This document shows, one piece after another, positions 20,544 through 30,892 of a stretch of DNA of 64,000 bases. Origin of the DNA: Pasteurella canis. Its GTDB lineage: Bacteria; Pseudomonadota; Gammaproteobacteria; Enterobacterales; Pasteurellaceae. A program made the translations under genes and the position numbers. Every line of letters begins with the position of its first letter. Position 1 is the first letter of the stretch. The notes below the pieces were generated by a model. The model was not told the DNA's origin, made no database searches, and saw nothing but the letters and a program-made list of their open reading frames with translations. The stretch lies in NCBI RefSeq assembly GCF_900454865.1, contig NZ_UGTV01000015.1, positions 124,001-188,000 on the forward strand. The letters are read 5' to 3'.

Positions 20544-20574
20544 AGGCTAATAAATTAATTGTTAGCCTTTTTAT
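20544..20574 (+). terminator. Terminator of pflA
   Basis: AGGCTAA (20544-20550) pairs with TTAGCCT (20562-20568) and is followed by TTTTTAT. The 7-bp stem with an 11-nt loop is moderate. Confidence 0.65.
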
Positions 20575-20673
20575 ATTCTAAAAAGTAAATTAATATGCTA
20601 TTTATTTTTTAAGTATTAAGTGAAAACATATAAAGATATTATCAATAATTCTTAGCACCCATAGATCACTATT

Positions 20674-21192
<519 letters not shown>

Positions 21193-22044
21193 TTAAACGG
21201 AGAATGGGTATTTAATTGGATCATGACATTGATAACCAATAACCTTAAAATCATCTATCGTGACCCAGGTTTCTAAGTCTTCTAATGTTTTGATATCTGG
21301 ATTAATCTCTAGTTTGGGTAGCGGTAATGGCTCTCGTTTTAATTGTACATTTTTCATCAGATCAAGTTGATCTTCATAAATGTGCGCATTAATAATTTTA
21401 TGGTAGGCTTGACCTGCTTTTTTCCCTGTAATTTGTGCCATAAGTGCTAAGAATGTGAATACTTGAATTTGGTTGAAGTTTAAACCAAGTGGAACATCAC
21501 AAGAACGTTGATAACTAGTGAGATAGAGATTATCACCTAAAAGTGAAAACGTATGAGTATGCATACAAGGGCGCAAGCAACCAAGATCAAATTCACCTGG
21601 GTTAAAAAAGGTTATAATTTCACCGCGATCGTCAATTCCTTTACTCAGATTGTTTACAATTTTACGTAATTGGTCAACAGTTTCACCATTTGGTTTCCGC
21701 CAGGCACGACCTTGTACACCATAAACGCGTCCCATATCATCAGTACCTTTACGATGTGGGTTTTTTAACCAATCAGCATTTTCATTAGCATTAGCATCCC
21801 ATGTTTTTGTACCAAGTTTGCGAAAATCTGCCGCATTATCATATCCTCTGATATAACCGAGTAATTCTGCAATTGCTGCTTTCCAATAGCTTTTTCGTGT
21901 TGTAATTAGTGGAAACTGATTATTAGCGACATCATAAGTGAGAGCTGCATCAATCACAGTGAGGCAACGTTTACCTGTACGCGCATTCTCAATCCAAACA
22001 CCTTCATCAACGATACGCTGACAGAGTTCTAAATAGTGTTTCAT
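21193..22044 (-). CDS. thyA: Thymidylate synthase
   Basis: Makes dTMP from dUMP with methylene-tetrahydrofolate. The 283-residue protein has the catalytic cysteine in [15 protein letters not shown] and the signature [13 protein letters not shown], and ends with [19 protein letters not shown]. The residues around the catalytic Cys (PCMH rather than the E. coli PCHA) are those of the Vibrio/Pasteurella variant. Its start overlaps the lgt stop by 4 bp, and tadA follows. Confidence 0.97.
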   Translation of the reverse strand: MKHYLELCQRIVDEGVWIENARTGKRCLTVIDAALTYDVANNQFPLITTRKSYWKAAIAELLGYIRGYDNAADFRKLGTKTWDANANENADWLKNPHRKGTDDMGRVYGVQGRAWRKPNGETVDQLRKIVNNLSKGIDDRGEIITFFNPGEFDLGCLRPCMHTHTFSLLGDNLYLTSYQRSCDVPLGLNFNQIQVFTFLALMAQITGKKAGQAYHKIINAHIYEDQLDLMKNVQLKREPLPLPKLEINPDIKTLEDLETWVTIDDFKVIGYQCHDPIKYPFSV

Positions 22045-22853
22045 GACGTTTCTCCTTTTTTGGCCGCATTTTTATAAGCAACCATAACGATGATGGCACC
22101 AATGATGATCATTGGCATAGAAAGAATTTGTCCCATTGAAATTTGTTGACCAAAATATAATCCAAGTTGTGCGTCAGGTTCACGGAAAAATTCAACAATA
22201 AAGCGGAATAGCCCATAGAAAAATAAGAATAAACCAGCAACTGAACCTATTGGGCGTGGTTTTTGTATAAACCAATTTAAAATAAAGAATAAAACTAAAC
22301 CTTCTAAAACGGCTTCATATAATTGTGAAGGGTGACGTGGGAGATAACCTCCTGATGGGAAGAGTACTGCCCATGAAACGTCTGTAACCCGTCCCCACAG
22401 TTCATCATTAATAAAGTTACCAATTCTCCCCATTCCTAAGCCGAAGGGAATTAATGGCGCGACGAAATCCGCTGTCTGCCAAAAACCACGTTTTTGTATT
22501 TTTGCTGTGATAAGCATTGATAAAATGACACCAAGTAATCCGCCATGGAATGACATACCACCTTCCCAGACTCGGAATAAATAGGCAGGATCTTGAAGAA
22601 AATAATCGAATTGATAGAAGAATACATAACCTATTCTTCCACCTAAAAATACGCCCATGAAACCATTGAACAATAAGCTATCAACTTGTTCTGTTGTCCA
22701 ACCACTATTAGCTTGATTTGCTCTACGTACAGCAAGCCAGCGTGCAAAAATAAAACCAACAAGATACATTAAACCATACCAACGTAAACCAATTGGACCA
22801 AGTTCAAATATCACGGGGTCAAACTGTGGGAATGAAAAATAATTTGATTGCAT
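22041..22853 (-). CDS. lgt: Phosphatidylglycerol-prolipoprotein diacylglyceryl transferase
   Basis: Inner-membrane enzyme that transfers diacylglycerol to the lipobox cysteine, the first step of lipoprotein maturation. The 270-residue protein has about seven hydrophobic helices, the [11 protein letters not shown] motif near residue 98 and the Lgt signature [14 protein letters not shown] near 141. Lnt, the last enzyme of the same pathway, is encoded at 57.6 kb. Four-base overlap with thyA suggests the common lgt-thyA coupling. Confidence 0.98.
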   Translation of the reverse strand: MQSNYFSFPQFDPVIFELGPIGLRWYGLMYLVGFIFARWLAVRRANQANSGWTTEQVDSLLFNGFMGVFLGGRIGYVFFYQFDYFLQDPAYLFRVWEGGMSFHGGLLGVILSMLITAKIQKRGFWQTADFVAPLIPFGLGMGRIGNFINDELWGRVTDVSWAVLFPSGGYLPRHPSQLYEAVLEGLVLFFILNWFIQKPRPIGSVAGLFLFFYGLFRFIVEFFREPDAQLGLYFGQQISMGQILSMPMIIIGAIIVMVAYKNAAKKGETS

Positions 22854-22861
22854 AAAGTGCC

Positions 22862-23662
22862 TTATTTAAAAATCATATTTATTGCAAGGATAAGTAGCAT
22901 GATTGCAAATGCTTTTTTTAGTATTGGGACAGGTAAAATAGAGGTTAAGGTTGCCCCAATTTTTGATGTAAAAATAGAAGTAAGAGTTATGCCTAATAGG
23001 GCGGGTAAATACACATATCCTACAAAATAATCAGGTAAACCTTCTGCTCCCCAACCAGCAATAATAAAACTCAACATGCCTGCTAGTGCTAATAGACTGC
23101 CACATACTGCCGAAGAGCCAATTGCTTTTTTCATATCAATGCCTCTTGAATTTAAGAATGGCACAATAAATCCGCCGCCACCAATACCAGCTGCACTTGA
23201 TGCCATACCAATGAAGATACCAGCAATAATAGTTGATGTTTTTGTTAATACTTTAGTGACAGGTTTTGGTTTAACAGAGAGAAACATTTTGATAGACAAG
23301 TAAACAACTAAACAAGCAAAGAGCTTAGATGAAATGTCTTTTGGCAAATAACTGATAAAAAAACCAGAGATAAAGGTTGTTACCATAATGATAGGTGCAA
23401 GAATTTTAACAACATCCCATACAACATTACCTAATTTATGATGTCTTTGCGCGGAGGAAAAGCTGGTAATAATAATAGTTGCAAAAGAAGTACCTAGAGC
23501 ACAAGCCATCAACATAGACTCTGGCACACCAATGTATTTAGGCATTAAATAAACTAAGACAGGGACAATAATTAAACCGCCGCCAATACCAAATAAACCA
23601 GCTAAAAAGCCAGCGAATGCCCCAACTGCGAGGCATATAATAAAAAAGGTGATCATAATCAA
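22862..23662 (-). CDS. TauE/SafE-family membrane transporter
   Basis: A 266-residue protein with about eight hydrophobic helices and the duplicated GIGGG loops of the TauE/SafE family ([12 protein letters not shown] near residue 25 and [18 protein letters not shown] near 165). The family exports sulfite, sulfoacetate and related organosulfonates; the substrate here cannot be told from sequence. It overlaps rppH by 4 bp and is 8 bp before lgt, so it is in the rppH-lgt-thyA-tadA operon. Confidence 0.9.
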   Translation of the reverse strand: MIMITFFIICLAVGAFAGFLAGLFGIGGGLIIVPVLVYLMPKYIGVPESMLMACALGTSFATIIITSFSSAQRHHKLGNVVWDVVKILAPIIMVTTFISGFFISYLPKDISSKLFACLVVYLSIKMFLSVKPKPVTKVLTKTSTIIAGIFIGMASSAAGIGGGGFIVPFLNSRGIDMKKAIGSSAVCGSLLALAGMLSFIIAGWGAEGLPDYFVGYVYLPALLGITLTSIFTSKIGATLTSILPVPILKKAFAIMLLILAINMIFK

Positions 23663-24249
23663 CCCCTATGTTTGTAATGTTGTCGTTTGGAATTTTTTAT
23701 TGATGAGGATTTTTTAGTTGGATGAATTCGCTTTGCACTAATATCGTTATCTTTATTAATAAAAATATCTTTCGTATTATCGAATAATACTGTTGCAAAC
23801 TCTTTCATTGCCTTGCGATAAACGTCTTTTTTAAATGAAACAACTTGACGAACAGGATACCAAAAGCTTACCCAACGCCATCCATCAAATTCAGGAGATT
23901 TGCTGGATTGCATATCAATATTCTTTTCATCAGAGACGAGTTGTAACAGAAACCAGCGTTGTTTCTGCCCAATACACATTGGTATACTATCATGGCGTAG
24001 CAAGCGTTTAGGTAATTTATAGCGTAGCCAATGTTTTGATACATATAAGATTTTTACATCTTTGGGTGATAGACCAACTTCCTCAAATAATTCTCGATAC
24101 ATAGCCTGTTCGGCGCTTTCATTATCATTAATACCGCCTTGAGGAAATTGCCAAGAATTTTGTCCATACCTTTTTGCCCAGAGTACCTGACCTTTGTTAT
24201 TACAGATAACGATACCCACATTTGGACGGTAGCCATCGAAATCGATCAC
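23659..24249 (-). CDS. rppH: RNA pyrophosphohydrolase RppH
   Basis: Nudix hydrolase that removes pyrophosphate from mRNA 5' ends and triggers RNase E-dependent decay. The N terminus [17 protein letters not shown] is family-typical and the Nudix box is complete from [11 protein letters not shown] to RELFEEVGL, at about residues 38-60. The basic 30-residue tail ([20 protein letters not shown]) extends past the catalytic domain. At 196 residues the length is normal. First gene of its operon; upstream is the DnaA-box gap. Confidence 0.97.
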   Translation of the reverse strand: MIDFDGYRPNVGIVICNNKGQVLWAKRYGQNSWQFPQGGINDNESAEQAMYRELFEEVGLSPKDVKILYVSKHWLRYKLPKRLLRHDSIPMCIGQKQRWFLLQLVSDEKNIDMQSSKSPEFDGWRWVSFWYPVRQVVSFKKDVYRKAMKEFATVLFDNTKDIFINKDNDISAKRIHPTKKSSSIKNSKRQHYKHRG

Positions 24250-24798
24250 TAGCGTTTCACCTTAAAAATTTTTATTAAGCTTTTCTAAAATAATTTATCG
24301 ATTGTTTCATATAATTATTATTTTCTCAACTAGTAATCTAAGTAAAACGAAGGCTTTATTTTAATTTTGTGAACTATGCCAATTCTCTTCACAAGCATAT
24401 GCCGTGGACTATTTGTGGATAATTCTGTTTACAACTTTTATATAACCACAGAATAGAAAAAAAGTTTTCAGAAAAAAGATGATGTATATCTGATAGTTAT
24501 GTTGTTTTTGATTATGATATTTTACTTTTTAATCATACTACTACTTGACATAGTGATTACACATTTTTTAACGATTAAGTTGAGCTTAAAAAATGTATAT
24601 TCTTAAGTAAAAAAGCGTGATTATTTTTCTATTTTTTTAGAGAGTAAGTTATTCACTGTTTCTGTGGATAAAATTGTGGCTGGATCCGTGAATTAAGTTT
24701 AATAACTCAAATTGATTAAGTTATATTGGACTGTAAATTTTAATATTCTATTAAAAATCAAATAGATATGCTTTATTTCCTTTGTGCTCAAAATAGTA
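24250..24798. other. AT-rich 549-bp gap with two perfect DnaA boxes
   Basis: No credible ORF or tRNA is present between ampD and rppH. TGTGGATAA, the reverse of the DnaA box TTATCCACA, occurs at 24414-24422 and 24663-24671. TTATTCACT (24649-24657, one mismatch to TTATNCACA) faces the second box, so the pair 24649-24671 is an inverted arrangement. ATAACCACA near 24444 is a weaker match. Long A/T runs lie between the boxes (24450-24480 and 24560-24640). The gap also has to hold the rppH promoter. Confidence 0.6.
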
Positions 24799-25395
24799 TT
24801 ATTCGCATGTGTTATTTTGTTTGTTTTTCGAACATTCATTTATCATTGCTCGATAGTATTGCCAATCGAAATATTGTCCTGGGTCGATTTTTCTACCTGG
24901 CGAGACATCTGAATGTCCTACAATACGATCTAGCGTAATTAATGGATAAGTGTGCATTATTTCTTGCGTAAGACTAACGAGAGCATTGTATTGTTGCAAA
25001 GTAAAAGGTTGCAAATTACTCCCTTCAAGCTCGATACCAATTGAAAAATCATTGCATTTCTCTCTACCTTGAAATTCAGAAAGCCCTGCATGCCAAGCTC
25101 GATTGTGGAATGCGACATACTGTGTAATTCTCCCTTGACGATCTATCAAACAATGAGCAGATACGCGCATTTCATGAATTTCTGCAAAATAAGGGTGCTG
25201 GCTAGGATCAAGTCTACCAAGGAAAAAATCGTCAATATACGTCCCACCGAATTGTTCTGGGGGGAGACTAATATAATGAATAATTAACAGTGAAATATCT
25301 TGTGGATCAGGGCGCTGATCAAAGTGTGGCGAGTGAACTTTTCTTGCGTCATTTATCCATCCTTGTTGTATGCAGCTTGGGAATTTTTTTGTCAT
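24799..25395 (-). CDS. ampD: 1,6-anhydro-N-acetylmuramyl-L-alanine amidase AmpD
   Basis: Cytoplasmic zinc amidase that removes the peptide from anhydro-muropeptides in cell wall recycling. The 198-residue protein has LLIIHYISLPP (first zinc His), SAHCLIDRQGRITQ, the catalytic Glu region SIGIELEGS and the distal zinc/catalytic GHSDVSPGRKIDPG. NagZ at 12-13 kb acts just before it in the pathway. The gene is divergent from the pilus operon; a GATC-rich CRP-S site lies between them. Confidence 0.96.
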   Translation of the reverse strand: MTKKFPSCIQQGWINDARKVHSPHFDQRPDPQDISLLIIHYISLPPEQFGGTYIDDFFLGRLDPSQHPYFAEIHEMRVSAHCLIDRQGRITQYVAFHNRAWHAGLSEFQGREKCNDFSIGIELEGSNLQPFTLQQYNALVSLTQEIMHTYPLITLDRIVGHSDVSPGRKIDPGQYFDWQYYRAMINECSKNKQNNTCE

Positions 25396-25405
25396 AAAAT
25401 ACTCA

Positions 25406-25427
25406 TTTTGCGATCAAGATCGAGAAA
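25406..25427 (+). promoter_or_regulatory. CRP-S (Sxy-dependent CRP) site of the pilus/competence operon
   Basis: A 22-bp CRP-like palindrome has the core TGCGATCAAGATCGAG with flanking T and A runs. TGCGA instead of TGTGA is the hallmark of Pasteurellaceae competence-regulon CRP-S sites, which precede pilABCD in H. influenzae. Its centre is about 143 bp before the pilin ATG. Confidence 0.82.
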
Positions 25428-25436
25428 AAGTGCGGT
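25428..25436 (+). repeat. DNA uptake signal next to the CRP-S site
   Basis: AAGTGCGGT followed by TAATTTT, an extended uptake signal that directly abuts the CRP-S palindrome. Confidence 0.85.
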
Positions 25437-25559
25437 TAATTTTGTTTATTTTTTCTTTTGTGAAAGACTTCATTAGCTAAATTCGTTCTTAGTCCGTTTA
25501 GCAACCTATCTATTTTTAGGGCTGTCATCGCAGCCCACTTTTTACAAAAGGTGTTTATG

Positions 25560-25994
25560 ATGAAACGATATTTTTCTCTTCCTATTCAAAAGGGATTTAC
25601 TTTAATTGAGTTAATGATTGTTGTTGCTATTGTAGCTATTTTAGCGACTGTCGCCATTCCTTCTTATCAAAATTATACTAAAAAAGCTGCTATAGCTGAA
25701 TTATTACAGGCGGCAGCACCTTATCGTGCTGAAGTTGAGCTATGTATTTATAATACTAATAGTATAGATTCTTGTAATGCAGGCAGCCATGGCATTACTG
25801 TAGAGGTTAATACAGCTAAAAAATATTTAAAGTCATTAAATGTAAAATCTGGTGTGATCACCTTGACCGGACAAAATAGTTTGGCTGGTGTTACTTATAA
25901 ATTGACACCCAAGGGTAGTGCTGCTCAGGGGATAACTTGGCAGTCGGATTGTGGTGAACATGTTGCCTTGTTTCCAGCAGGGCTTTGCTCATAA
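25560..25994 (+). CDS. ptfA: Type IV pilin major subunit (PtfA/PilA-like)
   Basis: Structural subunit of type IV pili used in adhesion, twitching and DNA uptake. AAGG lies at the best distance for the ATG at 25560; ATG at 25557 and GTG at 25551 are alternatives. The leader MKRYFSLPIQKG is cut before FTLIELMIVVAIVAIL, with Glu5 present, followed by the hydrophobic helix to about residue 38. Two cysteine pairs are possible (ELCIYNT with DSCNAG, and SDCGEH with GLC at the end). The 144-residue precursor resembles P. multocida PtfA (YQNYTKKAA, LFPA near the C terminus) but differs throughout the surface-exposed half. Confidence 0.95.
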   Translation: MKRYFSLPIQKGFTLIELMIVVAIVAILATVAIPSYQNYTKKAAIAELLQAAAPYRAEVELCIYNTNSIDSCNAGSHGITVEVNTAKKYLKSLNVKSGVITLTGQNSLAGVTYKLTPKGSAAQGITWQSDCGEHVALFPAGLCS

Positions 25995-27388
25995 TGCAAA
26001 TAAATATGTCTTCCTCATTGCGTATAGTAACGATAAATGGAGAGTCGATTGAAATTCCTCAACATTTGTGGCAAAGAAATCAGCAACAGCAAAATATATT
26101 ACTGCGCTATTTTGCCTTACCGTTACAAGAAGATGAAAAAACACTTTGGCTGGGGCTCGATTCACTGACGAATTTATCTGCTTGTGAAACTTTTTCTTTT
26201 TTATCTAATAAAGTGGTAGAACCAATTTTATTAACAACCCAAGAGTTAAAAAATGCATTACAACAACTATTACCGACAGACTTACATATAGAGGAAGCTC
26301 CACAGATTTGTTATTCCACCGAAAAACAAATAGAGATGGATACCACATTAGATGAGCCAATCATTCATTTACTCAATCAGATTTTTGAGCGAGCATTACA
26401 GCAAAAAGCCTCAGATATTCATTTTGAACCGCAAGCACATTTATTACAGCTACGTTTTCGTATAGATGGAGTATTGCAGTTACAATCTCCTTTAGCGCTA
26501 TCGTTGGCAAGTAGATTGATTACTCGTTTAAAATTACTGGCTAAATTAGATATCAGTGAGACTCGCTTGCCTCAAGATGGGCGCTTTCAATTTAAGACGG
26601 CATTTTCGGACATTCTTGATTTCCGTCTTTCGACATTGGCAACGCATTGGGGAGAAAAAGTTGTATTGCGCTTACAATATAATAAGCCAGTGACTCTTAC
26701 TTTTTCTGCTTTAGGCATGAGTGAGCTTCAACAACAGTCTTTTCAAAAAGCGTTAAAACAGCCACAAGGATTGATTTTAGTTACTGGGCCAACAGGAAGT
26801 GGTAAAAGCATATCGCTTTACACTGCTCTAACTTGGTTAAATAGCACAGAAAAACACATTTTAAGTGCAGAGGACCCAATTGAAATTGAGCTAGAAGGAA
26901 TCATTCAAACTCAAATTAATCCTCAAATAGGACTTGATTTTAGTCGCTTATTACGTGCTTTTTTACGCCAAGATCCTGATATTATAATGTTAGGTGAAAT
27001 TCGTGATGAAGACACTGCGGCGATAGCATTACGAGCCGCTCAAACAGGCCATTTAGTCCTTTCTACATTACATACCAATGATGCTCAGTCAGCTCTTTCT
27101 CGGTTACAACAACTTGGTATTCAGCAACATGAAATTGATCATTCTTTATTGCTTGTTATTGCACAACGATTAGTACGTAAATGTTGTGTGAAATGTATTA
27201 GAAAGACGCAGAATGATTGTGGTTGTTATCAAGGTTATGCTGGGCGGATTGGTGTATATCAATTTCTACAAAAAGATCAGTCAGGAAAGTTTGTATTGGA
27301 TTTTAATAGCTTAAAAGAAAGCGCTATAGAAAAAGTTCGCTTGGGTATTACTGATGAAAAAGAAGTTCAACGTGTTTTGGGAGATTGA
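25994..27388 (+). CDS. pilB: Type IV pilus assembly ATPase PilB
   Basis: GspE-family hexameric ATPase that powers pilus extension. I chose the ATG at 25994, which overlaps the pilin stop (TAATG), rather than a TTG at 25985. Walker A is GPTGSGKS near residue 262; the Asp box and Walker B region reads RQDPDIIMLGEIRDEDTA, and the His box follows in STLHTNDA. A zinc-binding cysteine set, CCVKC then CGC, lies near residue 400. At 464 residues it is shorter than E. coli HofB-like or Pseudomonas PilB because the N-terminal domain is reduced, as in Haemophilus. Confidence 0.96.
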   Translation: MQINMSSSLRIVTINGESIEIPQHLWQRNQQQQNILLRYFALPLQEDEKTLWLGLDSLTNLSACETFSFLSNKVVEPILLTTQELKNALQQLLPTDLHIEEAPQICYSTEKQIEMDTTLDEPIIHLLNQIFERALQQKASDIHFEPQAHLLQLRFRIDGVLQLQSPLALSLASRLITRLKLLAKLDISETRLPQDGRFQFKTAFSDILDFRLSTLATHWGEKVVLRLQYNKPVTLTFSALGMSELQQQSFQKALKQPQGLILVTGPTGSGKSISLYTALTWLNSTEKHILSAEDPIEIELEGIIQTQINPQIGLDFSRLLRAFLRQDPDIIMLGEIRDEDTAAIALRAAQTGHLVLSTLHTNDAQSALSRLQQLGIQQHEIDHSLLLVIAQRLVRKCCVKCIRKTQNDCGCYQGYAGRIGVYQFLQKDQSGKFVLDFNSLKESAIEKVRLGITDEKEVQRVLGD

Positions 27389-28606
27389 ATGAGTAAGTTG
27401 AAACTATTTCGTTGGCGTGGTGTTAATCGGTTACAGCAAACACAGAAAGGAATGATTATTGCTCAAACGGAGAAATTGGCTAAGCAGCGATTGATATCTC
27501 GTGGCTTTAAGCAACTTAGATTACAACAAGATTGGCAATTTTCAACTAAACCGAAGAGTAGTGAAATATGTGATTTCTGGGCACAGCTTGCTTTTCTTCT
27601 TCAATCGACAATACCATTAAAAGCAAGTTTACAGATAGTGCAACAAAATTGTACTAATATCCAATTAACTCAATGGTTAATGAGTTTATTGACAAGTTTG
27701 GATAATGGCTATTCATTTTCAGTTGCGTTACAGTCTGTAGAGCAGTATGTAACAGCGCAAGAACAACAATTGATTTATATTGCTGAAATGACAGGAAAAT
27801 TACCACAGATATGTCAACAAATTGCGGAACAACGTAAGCAAGTGTTGAGTTTACAGTATCGAATACAAAAAATTTTATTTTATCCCATCATTGTCTTGGG
27901 TATTTCTTTGATTTTAACAGCATTATTATTGTTATTTATTGTGCCACAGTTCGCTGAGCTTTATGAAAATCAACCCTTACCCGTTTTTACCTCTCTATTA
28001 CTATATTTATCAGCTGGCTTGCAAATGTATTTTTTCCAAATAATACTGATATTGAGTTTATTTATCCTATTGATTCGTTCACAATTAAAGCATTCTCTCT
28101 GGCTGAATCGACAAAAAATAAAATTAATTCGATTAATCCCATATTTAAGTCGACTCGTTCAGCTTAATCGATTAGTTTATTTTTGCCGTAATTTACATCT
28201 TATGTTGTCATCTGGTCTTCCTTTAACTCAAGCACTAAATTGCTTTGTGCCACAGCAGAAGAGTTGGCAGCCAAAGTTAACATTACAATATGATTTTGTG
28301 TTAGTAAGTGAAGTTAAGTCAATTTTGAAACAAATTTCATCTGGAAGTACTTTTTCTGAATCGGTCAGTTTTAATGTATTCCCTGATTCAGCACAGCAGA
28401 TGTTACAAATTGGCGAGAAAAGTGGGAAATTTATTGATATTTTGCAGTATCTTGCTGATAACTACCAACTTAAATTAGAACATCAAATAGATTTAGTGGC
28501 TCAGACGCTAGAACCTTTACTGATGTTAATCATTGGTGGGTTAATCGGGTTGATTATGCTTGGTATGTATTTACCCATCTTTAATATGGGAGCAGTTATT
28601 CAATGA
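27389..28606 (+). CDS. pilC: Type IV pilus inner-membrane platform protein PilC
   Basis: GspF-family polytopic protein that forms the platform for the assembly ATPase. The 405-residue protein shows two related halves (FWAQLAFLLQSTIPLKASL near 60 and FCRNLHLMLSSGLPLTQAL near 265), each followed by hydrophobic helices near 160-185, 210-230 and 370-395. ATG directly follows the pilB stop (TGAATG). Part of the pilin-pilB-pilC-pilD operon under the CRP-S site. Confidence 0.96.
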   Translation: MSKLKLFRWRGVNRLQQTQKGMIIAQTEKLAKQRLISRGFKQLRLQQDWQFSTKPKSSEICDFWAQLAFLLQSTIPLKASLQIVQQNCTNIQLTQWLMSLLTSLDNGYSFSVALQSVEQYVTAQEQQLIYIAEMTGKLPQICQQIAEQRKQVLSLQYRIQKILFYPIIVLGISLILTALLLLFIVPQFAELYENQPLPVFTSLLLYLSAGLQMYFFQIILILSLFILLIRSQLKHSLWLNRQKIKLIRLIPYLSRLVQLNRLVYFCRNLHLMLSSGLPLTQALNCFVPQQKSWQPKLTLQYDFVLVSEVKSILKQISSGSTFSESVSFNVFPDSAQQMLQIGEKSGKFIDILQYLADNYQLKLEHQIDLVAQTLEPLLMLIIGGLIGLIMLGMYLPIFNMGAVIQ

Positions 28607-29295
28607 GTTTGTTGGTTTTTATTTTGATGGGGAGTGTAGTCGGATTGGTTGTTCATTATTATGTATCACACTTTATATATTGGGTTAGTCAAGACGTGTA
28701 TCAAGCATATCGTGCGATGTTTGAACCCAAAATGCCAGAAATTATGCAACAGTCAGCTGCGCCATCTGTAATAAAGTGCGGTCATTTTTCTGTTTTTTTT
28801 ATCTGTTTTTCTGTTTTATTTATTACTTGTTATTATGTCTTTGATACGCCATATAAAGCATTGTTTCTTGCCTTTTATATGAGTTTATTAATTTGTATTT
28901 CATTAATAGATTGGTATTACCAACTTATTTCATTACCATCATGTCAGATATTGTTTGTTTTGGGTATTGGAGCTGCTTGGACGAATATAAGCCCTATTAC
29001 ACTTGAGCAAAGTCTACAAAGTGCATTCATTGGTTTTGTCGTATTTTATGTGATTTATCTATTAGCGAGATGGATTTATAGAAAGGAAGCCTTAGGGAGA
29101 GGGGATTATTGGTTAATGTTAGGGCTGAGTACTGTATTAGATTGGTCTCAATTGCCTTTGTTTGTTTTGATGGCTTGTTGTTTTGCTATAGGATATGTAT
29201 TTTGGGCGAAACTTTATCAACAAGTATATTACCAGCTTCCCTTTGCGCCTTTTCTTTGTATAGCAAATATCTTCATAATATTGCTTAATTGGTAA
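28603..29295 (+). CDS. pilD: Short prepilin peptidase PilD
   Basis: Membrane aspartate protease that cleaves the pilin leader. Catalytic aspartates are visible in ISLIDWYYQL near residue 104 and in the GRGDYW motif near 168. At 230 residues it is shorter than the usual ~280; the N-terminal region lacks the four-cysteine zinc motif and a recognisable N-methyltransferase sequence. The short form is, from recollection, also found in H. influenzae. An uptake signal interrupts a variable loop at 28775-28783. Start overlaps pilC by 4 bp. Confidence 0.93.
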   Translation: MSLLVFILMGSVVGLVVHYYVSHFIYWVSQDVYQAYRAMFEPKMPEIMQQSAAPSVIKCGHFSVFFICFSVLFITCYYVFDTPYKALFLAFYMSLLICISLIDWYYQLISLPSCQILFVLGIGAAWTNISPITLEQSLQSAFIGFVVFYVIYLLARWIYRKEALGRGDYWLMLGLSTVLDWSQLPLFVLMACCFAIGYVFWAKLYQQVYYQLPFAPFLCIANIFIILLNW

Positions 29296-29340
29296 AGCGA
29301 AAGTATGATCAGTTTGTTTTAATCAGACGAAGGTAAATAG

Positions 29341-29961
<621 letters not shown>

Positions 29962-29977
29962 AAGCAGTGAGAAAACC

Positions 29978-30178
29978 ATGTCAGAAATTTTTAGTGTGCC
30001 CTGTCCCATTTGTCAAAAAGCAGTGGAGTGGTCAGAAAAAAATCTATATCGCCCTTTTTGTAGTAAACGTTGCCAATTGATTGATTTAGGTGAATGGGCA
30101 GCAGAAGAAAAGGCGATCCCTTGTGAGACAGCAGATTTCGCGATGAGTGAAGAACATGAAGATTGGGGAGTTCATTAA
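29978..30178 (+). CDS. yacG: DNA gyrase inhibitor YacG (zinc-binding)
   Basis: A 66-residue protein with a four-cysteine zinc site, CPICQKAV and [14 protein letters not shown], typical of YacG. In E. coli it binds GyrB and inhibits gyrase. The acidic C-terminal tail (EEHEDWGVH) is family-like. It is 16 bp after coaE, and its TAA overlaps the next ATG by one base. Confidence 0.96.
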   Translation: MSEIFSVPCPICQKAVEWSEKNLYRPFCSKRCQLIDLGEWAAEEKAIPCETADFAMSEEHEDWGVH

Positions 30179-30444
30179 TGCAAGTTCAGCATCAACAAAC
30201 TAATAATGAAGGTGAGTTTTTCCTCTTAGATGATATGGGTAATAAAGTTGCGCAACTTACTTATTTTTTTGTAGATGAGAAAACCATCAACGCAAATCAT
30301 ACTTATGTTTCACCAATATTACGTGGGCAAGGTATCGCCGAACAGTTATACCAAACACTTGTTAATTTTGTTCATCAAAATAAGCTCCATCTTATACCAA
30401 CATGTAGCTATATAGTAAAGAAATGGCAACGTGATAATCGGTAA
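30178..30444 (+). CDS. Small GNAT-family N-acetyltransferase
   Basis: An 88-residue protein of the minimal GCN5-like type (COG2388/YidJ-like). The acetyl-CoA binding region is SPILRGQGIAEQLYQTLV and the C-terminal half ends with the CSYIVKKWQRDN segment characteristic of these short acetyltransferases. The ATG at 30178 overlaps the yacG stop; an upstream in-frame start at 30163 lies inside yacG. Substrate unknown. Probably the last gene of the pilus-coaE operon. Confidence 0.88.
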   Translation: MQVQHQQTNNEGEFFLLDDMGNKVAQLTYFFVDEKTINANHTYVSPILRGQGIAEQLYQTLVNFVHQNKLHLIPTCSYIVKKWQRDNR

Positions 30445-30581
30445 TTCTTTTTAAGGCAGTTATTGAACTGCCTTTCGATATTCTTAATAAAGCATAAGAT
30501 TCTTGTTTTTTATATTCTATCTGCTAAAATTCAGCTCACTTTTTTTGAAAAAATCAACAAAAGTAAGTTCGGATGAAGGTA

Positions 30582-30790
30582 GCTGGAGAGTAGGGAATTG
30601 ACCCTACGCCGACGAGGTAAAATCTTTCAGGCGCTGATAATAAGCAGGGACTGTTACTGGACGAACCCTTGGAGAGAGCCGTTAAATTACAAACATAAAA
30701 CGGCCGCCGAAGGCGCAAAAAGAGCGGTGAGCTTTTCTCCGTTTTTTCAAACGCTCAGGCAAAAGGACAGGGGCAACAAGACTATTCGGT
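30582..30790 (+). ncRNA. Tandem glycine riboswitch
   Basis: Two successive aptamers can be read. The first (about 30582-30665) has GCTGGAGAG, GCCGACGAGG, TTTCAGGCGC and GACTGTTACTGGACGAACC. The second (about 30670-30782) has TTGGAGAGAGCC, GCCGCCGAAGGCGC, CGCTCAGGC and AAAAGGACAGGGG. These are the conserved elements of glycine aptamers. Both precede a sodium:alanine/glycine symporter gene, the usual target in Pasteurellaceae and Vibrio. Confidence 0.93.
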
Positions 30791-30800
30791 TTGATGTTTT

Positions 30801-30883
30801 ACACACACTTTTTGTGTGTCATTCTATTTTAACTCTTCCGCAAAATGCTTTTGCCTCCTTGTAATTGGTTATTTTTTACGAGG
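30801..30883 (+). promoter_or_regulatory. Putative expression platform of the glycine riboswitch
   Basis: ACACACA and TGTGTGT form a short hairpin (30801-30819) without a proper U run. Further on, CCTTGT (30857-30862) can pair with ACGAGG (30878-30883), which is the ribosome binding site of the symporter gene. This suggests control of translation rather than termination; the pairing is inferred. Confidence 0.5.
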
Positions 30884-30892
30884 AACATTTCA

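Noticed and set aside
24250-24798. The chromosomal replication origin
   Set aside because: DnaA boxes are present, but only two are perfect, GATC sites are scarce, and no mnmG, mioC, dnaA or similar neighbours are seen. I kept it only as a DnaA-box locus.
30598-30864. An 88-codon open reading frame upstream of the symporter
   Set aside because: It overlaps the tandem glycine riboswitch; the sequence is explained by conserved RNA elements and has no ribosome binding site.
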